Below, piece by piece: positions 11,870-24,100 of a stretch of 64,000 nucleotides of DNA. Each line of letters opens with the position of its first letter. Positions within the stretch are counted from its first letter, which is position 1. A program made the position numbers and the translations under genes. Source of the stretch: Monarcha castaneiventris obscurior (Eukaryota; Chordata; Aves; Passeriformes; Monarchidae); NCBI GenBank assembly GCA_026261815.1, contig JAMPIT010000566.1:25755001-25819000 (forward strand). Direction: 5' to 3'. The notes under the pieces were generated by a model. That model saw only the letters and a list, made by a program, of their open reading frames with translations. It was not told the origin of the DNA and did not search any database.

Positions 11870-12250
11870 AGCGCAGAGCTGAGTGCATCATTGCACAGGA
11901 CACCTTTATGGCGGTGGGTATGGAAGCAGTGTAATACTGTGTGCACCTTCCCCGGCCACCGGGACTGGGAGAGCTAATGGGATGGATGCCTCATCTGCCA
12001 GCTCCGCTCCATATGCTCCCTCTCCAACCAGCCATGCCGCTTGGGAATGGCACAAAACATCAAGCTCAGCCTCGGCCGGTTCCACTGCCGTGCTCTGCCC
12101 GGTGAGAGGGCAGGAGTGGGACCCTCGAGGTGTTTTAGCACCTTCCTGGCAGGCGGCTGCTGATGCGGTGGCCCCGGCAGCCTCCCGCTGGCCCCTCCGC
12201 TGCGTGTGTGGCACGGCCATCCCTCACTTTGTGTCTGCCTCATTGACGGC
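11870..12250. promoter_or_regulatory. CpG-island-like block
   Basis: About 19 CpG dinucleotides fall in roughly 380 bases, 17 of them between 11953 and 12247, where G+C is a little over 60%. By hand I estimate observed/expected CpG near 0.6 there, against a strongly CpG-depleted background. A splice-donor-like CCG/GTGAGA occurs at about 12101. The block may be a promoter or first exon of an unannotated (possibly noncoding) transcript, or the GC-rich remains of an old insertion. An overlapping 229-codon frame (11883-12572) owes its length to GC-rich and then T/G-rich composition, and I do not regard it as a gene. Confidence 0.4.
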
Positions 12251-12459
12251 ACTAAAGAGGCTTTGTCAGCTGCTTTGCTGTGCTTTCAGGGATCCCCTGC
12301 TTGATTTCCATGCATGCCTCCTTGGCGAGAAGCCAGCATTTTGTTTACCTCCTAAAAGAAGATTCATTAGTATGTTTTTCCTGTTCAGATTTATTTGTGT
12401 ATCGTTTACCCTGCATAAGCAATTCTGCTTTCCTAGTACTGTTTTTCTTTTTGGGGTTG

Positions 12460-12526
12460 TTTTTTTTTTTTTTTTTTTTGTTTGGTTGGTTGTTTGGTGG
12501 TGGTTGTTGTTGTTGTTGTTGTTGTT
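12460..12526 (+). repeat. Poly-T run followed by (TTG)n low-complexity tract
   Basis: Twenty consecutive T (12460-12479) lead into G/T-rich sequence that resolves into about eight TTG triplets. This is a microsatellite-type tract. Frames read through it give poly-Phe or poly-Cys/Leu peptides that are not real proteins. Confidence 0.9.
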
Positions 12527-12675
12527 TTCTTCTGTTGGCTGGGGAATAGGGGAGGTTTGTTTTTATCAGTAATATATTGGTGAGTTAAGTAATTGTTTGC
12601 AAAATGAACCACATACTGCTTGCAGTTAAAGGTTTTTTTAAGTTTCTGAACCAAGTTTGGCTAGCAATAATTTTT

Positions 12676-12733
12676 ACGTAGCCCCACTTAAGTCAATAGA
12701 ATTCCTTAGTTATTACTGAGCATCATACTCAGC
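12676..12733. repeat. Old CR1/L3-like 3'-end fragment
   Basis: The text CCCACTTAAGTCAATAGAAT followed by ACTGAGCATCATACTCAGCC resembles ancient amniote LINE-derived 3' ends, which carry a CCACTGAAGTCAATGG-type core. The fragment is strongly diverged. The call is from remembered consensus flavour, not an alignment. Confidence 0.4.
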
Positions 12734-13489
12734 CTGCTGTTGTTTCCTCTCAAGCCTTGTCTAAAGGGTGTATTTATGTGACATATCCAAGATTGCCAGC
12801 CCCAATGGCCCTGGAAAAGGACTAGATGGACTGTGAATGTTAGCAAATGAAGCCCCATATTTCTAAACTGCTGGGATAAGATAACATGACAAATTTGAAG
12901 AAGCGATGCTGAAGATTTTGATCTTCATTAATATTACACTACTGCCAAAAGTGGTGGTGCTATTTTAGCAGAGAAATCGGATTCAGGGTTTTTGATGGTG
13001 TAGACTGGCTCATCAAAGTGGTGAGAAACTAGTAATTTCACAACTTTCACTGCACTATTCTACAGTGTGTAACATTTTTTTTTGTATTTTTAAATGATGA
13101 CACAACAATGAAGTTAGTGGAGTCCCTGCCCTTCTTCTTACATGTATCAAATGATCTTTCAAGGTTTCTGTGATCAGTTTGTGTATTCTTGATGGGCTGT
13201 GAAACGAGCAGATGCTAAAGAGTGACTCTGCTCACAGTGCACTCTGCTCCCTTCCTCTGCTTCTAGGGAAAGGAGCGGTGTCTGGGGCAGTGAGACAGGC
13301 AGGGAGCAGTAACCTGTGGCTGCTGGGGCTGGGAGAGCCTGCCAGCTAGAGGGGAATCGGGGAGGACAGATGTCCAACATATTTCAGGGGTTTACAATGG
13401 TTCTCATGTCTTTATTTAAGCATAGGAGTTCATACAAAGTAGGAAGCATAGCACAAGCTTTTTCATTCCTCAGTCCTGGAGCTTAATTA

Positions 13490-13845
13490 ATTTTGTCCTA
13501 CAAACTGTCATTTTGGGATGAAATTATTTTAATCATTTAATCAAATGCATTCAAGGTCAGAATGAGAGAAGGAGCTAATGAATACATTCTGGAAAAAAGA
13601 CACTTTCTGTTCAGTGCCACTCTGTCAGGGAATAGCTGAGATCAATTTCCTCTTCCTATAAAGCCATAGCACTGAGGCTTAAAAGATTTATGTTAAAAAA
13701 ATAATAAATCTCCTCCTTTCAGACTAGAAAAAATGTGATTGATTGGCTCCCTCAAAGAAAGGAAGTCCTTGTCTAATTAACACCCCCATTTGCTTTCTTT
13801 TAAGGTAAAGCATTAGGCGACGATGCATAATGATCTTTTGTTCCA
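13490..13845. promoter_or_regulatory. Candidate enhancer-like cluster of homeobox, POU and SOX motifs
   Basis: The interval contains TTAATTAATT (near 13493), several ATTTAATC/TAATCA elements, TCTAATTAAC (near 13773) and a composite of ATGCATAA (13823-13830) five bases from CTTTTGTT (13835-13842). The composite is a POU-type octamer half next to a SOX site, a familiar arrangement in developmental enhancers. The interval is free of recognisable transposon sequence. Function is inference; such motifs also arise by chance in AT-rich DNA. Confidence 0.22.
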
Positions 13846-16800
13846 TATTCTGTTCCCAGTTCTGCTAGAACAGTGAGTCAGGGTCAGCAATGCAATATTT
13901 TCCACTGGCCTCATGACCACAGCAAGGAGGATTTTGAAGACCAGCTTGCACATTCACTCCTCAAAAGAGATATGTGTTCCAAAAAAGTGTATGATCTCTG
14001 TCATCATGAATACCTATGTTTCAAGTTTAAAAACCTGTTTCCTTGGTAACTGGAGTTAGGCTGGTCTGCTCATACCATGCATGCAGAGGCCACCAAATAC
14101 CGTACAAAGCTTATTGAGCCATTTAGCAAAAACATTTAATGTATTAGACTTTTTGTGTTAATTTTGAAGAACTCCTGAGAGACAAAAGATAAACTTTCTC
14201 TTCCACTTGCCTCGTGCTGTATAAAATCTTCTCCTATGGTGCCAGAAGGTATCATGATGGAGGATGGCAACAGTGACTGTGAGAGGAAAGGAATTTTTCT
14301 CTGGACTCGCCTCTCCATCGCAATTCCTTCCTGGATCCCTCCCAAGCATGGTCAGCTGCGACACTCATTTACTGGATTTTTTCTGTCTATGAGTGCTGCT
14401 GTTACGGAAGACATTTTAAACTTGGCTATTCATGGCATATCTTTGTGCTGTCGTCACATAGCTCTGTGATGGGCATTAACTTGGATATCCCTGACTGGCA
14501 ATTTGACTCTCCACACCCAGACAATGTACATTCATAGCATCTTGGTTTCCTGCCATTTAGCCCATCTGTTGGATTGACTCTTTGCCCATTTAAAAGTCAG
14601 TCAGACAGGGGTGTAGGTGCCAAGAAATGTGAATTGAGAAGGGGAGTCTGCCTAACGCTGCTGGCAGAGCATCTTCAGTAAGAGCCTCCTCCTTTGTGGC
14701 AGCCATCACTGCCAGATGCCTCCCTACAGTAGGTTACAACTGCTGACATTTGCGTACCAAGAAAAGGATACACGAAGCAGAGAAAAGGAGGGAAGAGTTT
14801 CAGGGTAGCCTTGGCAACTTGCAAGGCAAGCTGTGCTCTTGCAGGTACTCAGTTCACAGCACAAGTAAGAGATGCATGGAGATTGCAGGGTATTAAAAAG
14901 TTACTCAGTAGGAAGGAGAGCACATCGTTAGTGTGCTAAGGTGAACCTGAGGTAGCCCATTACACTTAAGGAGAGAGCCAATGACCCAGCAGAGATAGCT
15001 ACAGGAGGCCAGTAAAGGTATTTCTCCTCTTCTTCCATGTAGGAGACCTATACAAGAGTGTTAGCCCTGCCTGGAGAGTGTTTCTGAATGTGGAGTAGAG
15101 ATCCAAAGATAACATCCCTTAAGATCATCTCTCTCTTAGCCACAGTTGGGTTGTGCAGTGAATTAACTCATCTGCGTGTAAAATTTATTATCCAAATCTC
15201 GAGAGTGTCAGGCACATGCATGCTTGTAATAATGTCCATAAATGCATGTTTCACTTCAAGTTTGGCTCGCCAGAATTACTTTGTCTGTGAGACTAACTTG
15301 TGTATCTGTCTTCTTTGTCTGGACAGCCCTTCATTTCTGCTGAATAGGCATTACTGTTGCTGCCCTTCATACCAGAAGCACAGGTAGCCTCTTTCCATCA
15401 TCATTATTATGCTTGAATATAGCAGAGAAATATCTCCAGTCTGCCAGTGGCTGTGGTTCAGCAGTGCATTGCAACCTAACTAGTATTTAATGGATAATTT
15501 TCTTTTCCGATTGAACTTAAAATATAAATAGATGTGTGAGGCCAGACTGAACTTAACATTGTTTTAGATAATTCTTTATAAACTGATGAAAAGAATCATC
15601 CCAAGCCAGGTGAACAGCTCAGTTTGATTTCAATTACTTTGTTTCCAGACTTTTTTCAGTTTGTTGTTTGGGTTTTTTGTTTCTTTTTGTGTCAAACAGA
15701 GATGTGGCTTTCCCAGTTACCTCACGAAATACACTAGGGCACAAGGAGCCCATAACTAGTGCAGAGATGGTGTCTGTCTTCTCATGAACCTGAGGAAGAA
15801 GTTTGTGGAAGGAACTGAAAGCAAAGAATTTTCCAGTGTTTTTTATTTGAGGGCCTGCTTTTTTATTTGAGGGAGCTTTCAGGCACCAGAAAAGATTATT
15901 TTTGTGATCATCCAACTCCTTTTCCATCGTCTGTTATTTTCTCTTTCTGATGTCTTTTGCCCAATGTCTAATTCCAAGCAGAGAACCCCAGCTTCTATGA
16001 GCCTGGGCTAATGTACTGAAGAAGTAGTACACCAAAAGTGATGTCTGATGCTGTGCTCCACTTTCCTTCATGTCAGCAAGTAACACTGAGGAATCTGGTG
16101 TTCAACATGTTGTCTCTGAGCCAAGAATTAGGGACCACTGCCTGAGGGGACAAGAAGCAGATTTAGTGTGCCTACTTGTCAGTTAATAGTCAGCCTTATG
16201 CTGCACAGTAACCACTCTACTTGCTCACTACAAGGGAAGATAAAAACCTGTTAGAATACAGGATAAATTCCAAACAAGAACAACAATTGTCCCCCCATCC
16301 CTTATTTACATCACTGTTAGGCAGCTTGCCGCAATTCTAAACACACACAGTATCAAGCGGTACCAAAATTATTAGGTGCTGATGCGTGTGTAGCCTTTGC
16401 AACACCAGTCTTCTGTTCTGTGGTGTGCTAGCCACGTGGCCACCTTCTGTGCCTCTTTCCCTACCCTTATCCCCTCTGATCTTACACCCTTCATCTGTAG
16501 GATGTAGCCTGCACAGTCCTCTGCCTGCATGGTGTAGATGCATAATGGGGATAGATTGGGAACGAGTGCCCTTGCTTGTCCCCGGCCATGTCACTGATCC
16601 ATACTCGAAGAGGGTGTTGTGGGGAGCTAGGATGAGTCTGGAAAACAACCAGGGCTTCAGGGATAGAGGAAATAGTGGGGATAAGGCAGGCCATGTTTCC
16701 AGAAAAAGGAGAAATGCAGAAAGACAGGTTGGAAGGGAGGATTTCAGTAAGCCATGGGCTAAGAGAGAAAAAGAGAGTTCTAGGGATAAAAGAGAAGGAG

Positions 16801-16925
16801 ACTGAAAGAAGAAGAGAAGGCACTGGAGGTGCAGGTTTCATGGGGCTACTTTCCTGTGGTCTCTGCTCCAGAGTGGTCTGCTGGGAAAATCCCATTGTCA
16901 GGAAAACAGAGGTGTTAATTATTTA

Positions 16926-17136
16926 GTTCAAGGTGCTGCACTTGGGTTGGGGCAATCACAGACAAGCACAGACTGGGAGAAGTCATTAAAAAAAGCCCTG
17001 TGAAAGAAGGACTTGGGGGTTCAGATGAATGAAAAGCTGGACGTGAGCCAAAAATATGCTCTCACAGCCCAGAAAGCCAGTTGCATCCTGGGCTGCACCC
17101 AAAGCAGTGTGGCCAGTGGGTTGAGGGAGGTGATTC
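16926..17136 (+). mobile_element. CR1 LINE internal fragment
   Basis: The segment reads AGGTGCTGCACTTGGGT, then GGACTTGGGGGTTCAGATGA, then TGAAAAGCTGGACGTGAGCC, then CATCCTGGGCTGCACCCAAA, and finally GTGTGGCCAGTGGG. This is the sense-strand series found in the ORF2 C-terminal region of avian CR1. It is truncated at both ends, diverged, and carries indels. No functional protein remains. Confidence 0.85.
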
Positions 17137-18033
17137 AAATGGCAGTGTGTAAATCCAAGCAGTCCAATCCAGGTAGTTTCTTGTCAATAGATCAATCTAT
17201 CCCGGATAAAGAAAGCACAGAAGAATGATCAGCATCACAGAGGAAATACTTAATATTCAGTCTGACTGGTACTAGGAAATATGAAAGTTCTAAGAATTGA
17301 AAAGAAGTGTAAAACACCCTTCTAGTGTTAAAGTGCTGCAGCCCAATAATAGTTCCAGTCAATGAAAGCAGCCTTTTAAAATAGCACAGCCTAATTCCTC
17401 ACTCTTATTCTGTGTACTCTACAAGCACTCTTGCCAGCAGTTGAACTGCTGCTTTTTGGTCCCAGAAAAATATTTGGTTTGTTTTATTAAAAACTATCCA
17501 GAACTCAGCTGAGAAAAAATATTGTTTATTTAAACTGTTTGTTAAAATCAGATTAATTCTTTTGGCATTTATTTTTCACTAGGTCTTTTTCAAAAGCTCT
17601 GTTGTATCTATTGGTAGCCACAGATTGTGAGACTCCTAACCTAGGTCCCTTCCCCATTTTGGATCACTTGTTGTTACGCCAGTGTTTGTAAAATGCATCA
17701 TTTTGAGTTCTAGATATGGATACTCAGCATTAACATAGTTAAAATAATTTATAAACCTGTGTAATAAATGTGTGCTGCATGTTCTGTATATTTCCTTTGT
17801 GTAAGCTTTATGCCATCACTTTTATAAATATCCTGTATAAGTAACATCCTCTTAACACATCTACAGCGTGTCGCTGTGGTGGATGTACTTCCAAAACAGG
17901 TCAGTGGTTTTGGAGGCTGCAGCAAGAAGGAATGACTCTGATGCCACAGTCATTCCCAGCCAAGTTAAACTAGCAGACAGCGCTGCCACTGTAATAGGCA
18001 GTCCTGCATTCTCCTTGCCCCTGTGCATATTCA
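17137..18033. other. Unique AT-rich sequence, no gene recognised
   Basis: I see no gene or clear repeat. A small splice-bounded 33-base interval (17867-17899) is discussed as a low-interest observation only. Confidence 0.6.
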
Positions 18034-18140
18034 GAATCATAGAGTGGTTTGGGTTGGAAGGAACATTAAAGATCATCTTGTTTCAACTCCCTGCCGTGGG
18101 TTTCCCCCTCGAACTTATGCAAGCCCTGGTGCCACCTGAG
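18034..18140 (-). mobile_element. CR1 LINE 3'-end fragment
   Basis: AATCATAGAGTGGTTTGGGT followed by TGGAAGGAACATTAAAGATC is the reverse complement of the CR1 3' terminus (minus-strand copy). The internal continuation is diverged, so its left and right limits are approximate. Confidence 0.85.
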
Positions 18141-21100
18141 GTTTCATGCAGCTGCACAGTGCACTAGGCAGGGAAACCAACCTAGGAGAAAACTGTGTCA
18201 GGAAAAGGGGCTTGGATAGCTCAAACGTGGGTCTGGTCTCCACTCTGGTCCACTGCAGCAACATGCATCTTCTGAATGCCAGAACAAGGGAAAGCGCAAT
18301 GTTGAATCAGAAAAAAATGGAATTACTTCTTTTGGCCTCAGTGTTGAACCAAAGTGTTTGTGGAATTAAAGTCTCTGAATGGTTAAACCATGAATAAAAT
18401 CTTACTCTGGTTGAGAATTTTCTCTGGTCAGTGGTAACCAGCGTCCATTCCATCAGGCTCCTGGAATACAGGCAATAAATCTATTTATTTTTTTATTGGG
18501 TTTTTTTGTGTAACTTTGTGCATTATTGACTTGACTGTAGCAAGTCTTTTCCAGTCTGAGTTAGGCTGCTTTCCCTTTGCCTGCACTCCAAACTGAGATA
18601 TTAGGGACTGACATATTTTTGCATTTTTTGGGGGGGCCTTCTTTGTCACCATGACAACAGTGCCCTTCAGCAGTCACTGATGGGGTCTTGGGTACTTCCT
18701 GGCACACAGCCCATGCCGTGCTGTTCTTGCATGTGTGTAGTTAGCAGGAGACAACCAGAGAGCAGCAGGAATGACGGCTGCCCTTCAGAAAGGTGATCTG
18801 GCTGCTTCTTCTTCCCACTGTCTTCCAATCCAAAAGGCAGATGAGGTTAATGTACGGTCTGCAATAAAAGACACTTTTTTAGGTGTTTGTATGGGGATGT
18901 CTCAGGCACTGGCTGGCTTTACCAGGGGTATTTATGGGTGTAAGCACAGCTTTTACCCCACACTTAGACTGCAGCTGTTTGCACAATGTGTCTGAGTGAG
19001 GCAACCACATATGAAGCAAGGTCCAGCATGACCAGCAGTCCTCAGTGGAAATATGTGCAGTTCAGCAAAAAAATTGAAGTCTTCCAAACATTGCACAATC
19101 TCTCACTCAGGAATCCCAATTAAAAAAAAAATCAATCCAGGTACCCTACATTTAGGGAGGCACTATGGGTTTTATGGCCTGTGTAAGGGCTTAAGAAGGT
19201 AGCAAAGGGAGTCTCCATTCACAAGAGTGCCGAGGGTAGGTGGCAGACAGCCCCCAACAAAACCAGGCTGGGTGATGGGTTAGAGGGTGGCCTGGTGCAG
19301 CTTAGCTGAAGCACAGGCATCTCAGGTGTTTGGAGGAGATAAGTTAGAAGGCAAATGATCTTGAATTCTGTAGAAAGCTCTAGGTGGACTGACTGTACAG
19401 CAATGGGACACTGTTTTTGTCCTCTATCCTTGTTAAATAAGACCAACATATGGCTATCTGAGGTTGGAGGAAAACACTTCTATTGGTATGCAAAAATAGT
19501 GGCATAGTAGGATAAAAATACAAGTTCTTTTATCAAACATGCTGGTCAATATTATGGTTGTGAAACGCTAAGAATATATAAGTACCAGCAGGATATAAAA
19601 GTGCTTTCCCATCTTTACAGTCTTTTCTACCCCTTTAAAAACCTCTATTTCTTTTCTTTTATAGGGTAATGCATTTCTTCCTCCCCCCTTTTCCTCTGCT
19701 CCCCCAACCTTTTGTTTTACTATAATTGTGTTGGCAAACATCTCCTTTAGTGTCAGTGTTGCTTTTGTTTGTAGTTCTACTTTGTTTTGCAAAATAATTC
19801 AGGAATTCTCGAACCAAAGGCATTTGTTTGAAAACATTTCAGTAAAGTTTGTAAGAAGAAAGACGTCTATTCTTCCACTGTTCACTTTCCTGTAATTTTT
19901 CTTCTCTCCTTGTCGTTGCTGATGACTACTAATTTATCCATTTAGAATCCAAGGAAAAACCCACTTTTACATTTTCTGAAAAAGCCAGTGTTATTTTCTG
20001 TCCTTTGCAAGATGCCACATGTGCAATTTCCTTCCTGCCTGGAAGTCTGAAATCACCACAATAATGCCTTCTGCATCAAGAGCTCAGGGGCTCTTCTGCA
20101 GCAAAACACTCAAACCCTCCAAGTTAAGCCTCTGCATAGCCTCACTGAAGGAGGTGAAGAAGTCTGAATGTACCTTGAAATACACTGAGTTCTTGTATAA
20201 ACATTTGGAAGATTTGCATTCCAGAGGAAACTGATGAAATTTTTACACTAAAAGTTGCTTTTCACTTGAAATGTCTTTTCCATTGATAGCAAAATCATTT
20301 GACTTTCCACAAGAAGAAAAACAACAAACTCCTCAAAGCCAAGCCTCCAATGGGAATAATTATTGTTTTTTTAAATTCTCATAAAACACGAAAAATTACA
20401 CAAATTTTAGCTGGGCTCTGTTTTTTTACTTAGGAAGACAAAAACCTAAGACCATTGGCCCTAGGTCTGACTAAAAAATGACATGAAAATGAAGAGAAAA
20501 AAATATGTGGAGTTTGTTTGTTTGTTTCTCCTGCTTTGTGATATATAAACCAGCCTGAAAGTTTTGAAGATTAGATATGGTGACTCCTGAGTCATAGTCC
20601 ACTTCCCCATGTTCAGCATGGCTGAATTTGACATTCAGGTTTGTTCAGACTGTTCTCTTCTTTGGAAGGGAAGTCTGCAATCCCTGCTTTCTGGAGCAGT
20701 AAATGACTGCATAAGCTGTAAAGTACTGGAAAGCCCACCTGAAAAAACTCTTCCTTTTTACTTAGCACAGTCAGATATGTGTTAGGGATTGCTGCACATC
20801 CCTAGAGGTGCTTCTGAGATCACCATGTGGATTAGGGTATCTTGACATCCGATAGGATGTCCAAGGAATGAAGCTGCCTAATAAGGAACTGTAAATATTT
20901 GCATCAGACAAATGCACTTGAAAATAGATGAGTAACCTGTTTCTGATGCAGAGAATTAATCAGGAAGTCTTCACAAAAAGAGTCTGAAAGATCAGGCCCC
21001 ATGTCATTTGGATTAAGATGTCGCTATGTTGTTATCTGGGATGAAGTGTAGGATTTATATAAACATCATCTTCCCCTTGCTGAGGATCAGCCAATTCAAA

Positions 21101-24100
21101 CAACTAGTGTAAGTGGTTTCCATGCTAAAGAAGACTATGTTTACATTAGTAAACATAGCAGCTGTTGCTGTGGTTTGGTCCTGTACAAACCCAAACCAAA
21201 CCCGTGTTTAATTTCACATTTGTTACCATGTTTCCAGTCTTCTTGGACATGTTGGTGGTTTTGTTAATCTGTCAGCATAAAGCCCAGGCAACTTGGCCAG
21301 GGAAGGAATATTCCTGCCTAGTGGGACCACCAGGTTTTGGGAAGTGCTGTTGTGCTTCCTCTGGCACCTTCCAGAACTGAGAAAAGAAGGGAGAGAGAAG
21401 GGGAAGTGATTTCTTTTCTTTCTAATTCTCTTTGTGTGAGCTGTGTAGAGACGTCCTCTACTGACATCTAACTTAGCCATTGCAGCTCATTTTCTGCCTC
21501 TTTCGGAGATACAGGGCAAGGGGTGATATGGGGCAGCCTCAAACAGCAGGACTCTGGATGGACAATCACTCTTTTGATATTAAATAGTGAGTGGCCATCA
21601 CCCCTCCATTAGGCACCTGCAGTGGGGTGACTTGGACAGTGCCTTCGAGATCAGGGACCCGGGATCAGGGATTCATAACCAGTAATTTCAAACCTGTTTC
21701 TGACCACCCTCATCAACTACACTAAGTATCCTGAGAGAACATCAGGGTCCTTATTTCTCCCTGAAGAATGAAATATTAAATTTCCTTCTTCAGTGCTTTT
21801 TTCCTTCTGTATACAAATCCCTCCTTGGGTAACTCTGATAGCTTTAATACTTTAAACAAATGCAAACATAAGGAAGAACACAGCTCTTTATAGCTTACTC
21901 ATTTTGCAATTCATATGGCCCTGATGAGAATTTTTTTGCTTTAAAATTTGGAAGCTGCATATAATGCACTTCATCTTGCCTAGCTAGTTCAAGCCAGGTG
22001 TGATGAAAGCCACCTTTGATTTGATTTTTTGTTTGCATTAAATGCCTTTTTGAACTTTGGTGTGGGTGGCTGACCTTTAGAATCAAAAGCTGTACCGGTG
22101 AAATGCAGCTAGAAGCATTAAAACATGTGTCCTGACAGTTAAATAAAAAGTGACTGGCTGGGCTGAGGTACACCTGTCACGTTAATTCTGCCAGGGGAAC
22201 TTGGTGCTCACATCATTGTTTTGTTGTTTTTTTCTTTTTTCCCCCAATAAATCTCAGTTATGTAAATTTGCTAGGGGGATTTATATCTACAGCTCTGGCT
22301 TCAGAGGTACCTCGCATGATATTTAAAAGATCTCTAGTTCCTTTTCTCTGGAATGCAGGATCAAGAGAGGGCTTACACATTAAAAATGAAAAACTAAATC
22401 AAACAGCAGTAGTTTATTCTTTAAAGTAAACAGAGCAAAGGCTATCAGTGTCAGCCACAGCAGCAGTCAGGTGTGTGCTGACAAAAGAGACTGCAGACAT
22501 TTTTCCTAACAGAGGAAATTATTGGGGTTTATTTACTTTTTCCAGGGAGAAAAAGATCATTTTAAAGGATGCAGGATACTTCTTCTACTGCGACTAAATC
22601 AGAAGGCAGACTTGTTTGCAGCAAAACCATTGAAATTATCCAGCTTTTGTCCCTTTTTGGAAAACTGCTGATCACTCCAAGTTCAAAGAGGTCAGTAGAA
22701 AATTAGGTAATTCTCCCAGAATCCAGCCCAATGGCAGGATGAGACAGTGCTTTGGGGAATGACTACCTGATTTATCATTAATAAGCTGTAGGCAAGGAAC
22801 TCCAGACTCATGCACAATTTTGCCAATAGGTAAAGCTTTTTTGCACAGTCACTTTAAACCAATTTTCTGGCACTGCTGCTGTTTACCTTGCTTCTTCATG
22901 AAAACAAAACTGGTTCATTCTTTAGGCTGCCTGGATTCTGTCATCTATTTTGGATTTCCTAATGCCATGCTAAATCACTGTGTGCTTGATTACTGTTTGC
23001 TCCATCAAGAGTTAACTCCAATGGAATGGAGTACAAAAATTGAGCATGCCATTGAAAATCAAAGTCTCCTCTATGAAAATGGCAAAAATCAGAAAGAACT
23101 GTATTTTTATATAATGGCAAGTATGTAACAGGCAGAGGTTTCTAGTAACTTATCAATGATAACATTTTGTCACTGGAGTCACTGATTTCAGGGTTCTTAC
23201 TCCTTTTTCCTTTGAAGCCTGTTACTCTTGACAATAGACTGGTCTATCCTTATTTTGAATCATGTAGGTATTGCAAAGAAGACAAAACCTGCCTCAACAG
23301 CAGCACTGCAGTGACTTTTGGCAATGGCATCCTGCTATTTGTTCTTGCTTTGGAGTCATGTGCAGCAAGTACTGCTGGATAAAATGAAGTTTAGGAGGAG
23401 TTGAAGGAAGTGCAGGTTGTATACTGGGATGTTCTGGAAAGAAGAGGAGTCCCTGAAAGATGGTTCAATTTCATAAAGTTGCCTCTCAGACAGTTTTAAA
23501 AATTATGTCAGACAATGGACGTTTACAACTTTGTTGCATTCCCTGCTCCAAAGTCCAGCCTGGCAAGGTTGGAGTGCAGCGCCTTGTCTCCACCTCTGGA
23601 AGTGGCAGTAGAATAGACACACATCTGTGAAAATAGTATCACACAGAGGAATTTTGCTTACTAATGATGATCCATTTCTGTCTTATATACAAGAAGCCTG
23701 ACTGCAAGGGAATAACTGTTACTGGTTGCAATGGTTATCTTCTTATTAGTGCTGCTTTCTTTTTAAAGAATAATGGCAAATTTTCCTGACACAGCTGAGC
23801 CAAAATGATAACTGCTACCTTTGAAGGAACAGATTCCATCCTTGTCCTACTCCACTTCTCTTTTCCCACCCTGATTCTTCCACACATCTCATTTCTTTTC
23901 CCACTCACAAGCATAATTCCCTTCCCTTCCTCTTTAAGCTAACTCCCTCATTTGGGGAAAAAAAACCCCAAACCAACGACCCCACGTTTTTGGTTCCAAT
24001 GATTATTTGTGTCATTTTGATGAATGGAATTCACTAAACTTCTTGGTTTGCCAGACAACCAGCACAGCTGGCACAAGGTAAGTGACAGACATACGTGTCC

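Larger units (their letters stand above)
12531..16925. other. Unique non-coding sequence, no gene recognised
   Basis: I see no domain-bearing frame. The stretch contains one old repeat fragment (12676-12733) and a homeobox/SOX-POU motif-rich interval (13490-13845), both listed separately. Overlapping short frames on both strands at 16.3-16.9 kb are composition-driven (purine-rich plus strand) and unconvincing. Confidence 0.6.

Noticed and set aside
11883..12572. 229-codon plus-strand open frame, the longest in the window
   Set aside because: Its length comes from GC-rich sequence followed by a poly-T/TTG tract. The second half is low-complexity Phe/Val/Trp/Leu, antisense frames are also open, and no domain is recognisable.
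16337..16926. Overlapping frames on both strands around 16.4-16.9 kb
   Set aside because: A purine-rich plus strand explains the lack of stops on both strands; no domain is visible and a CR1 fragment begins right after.
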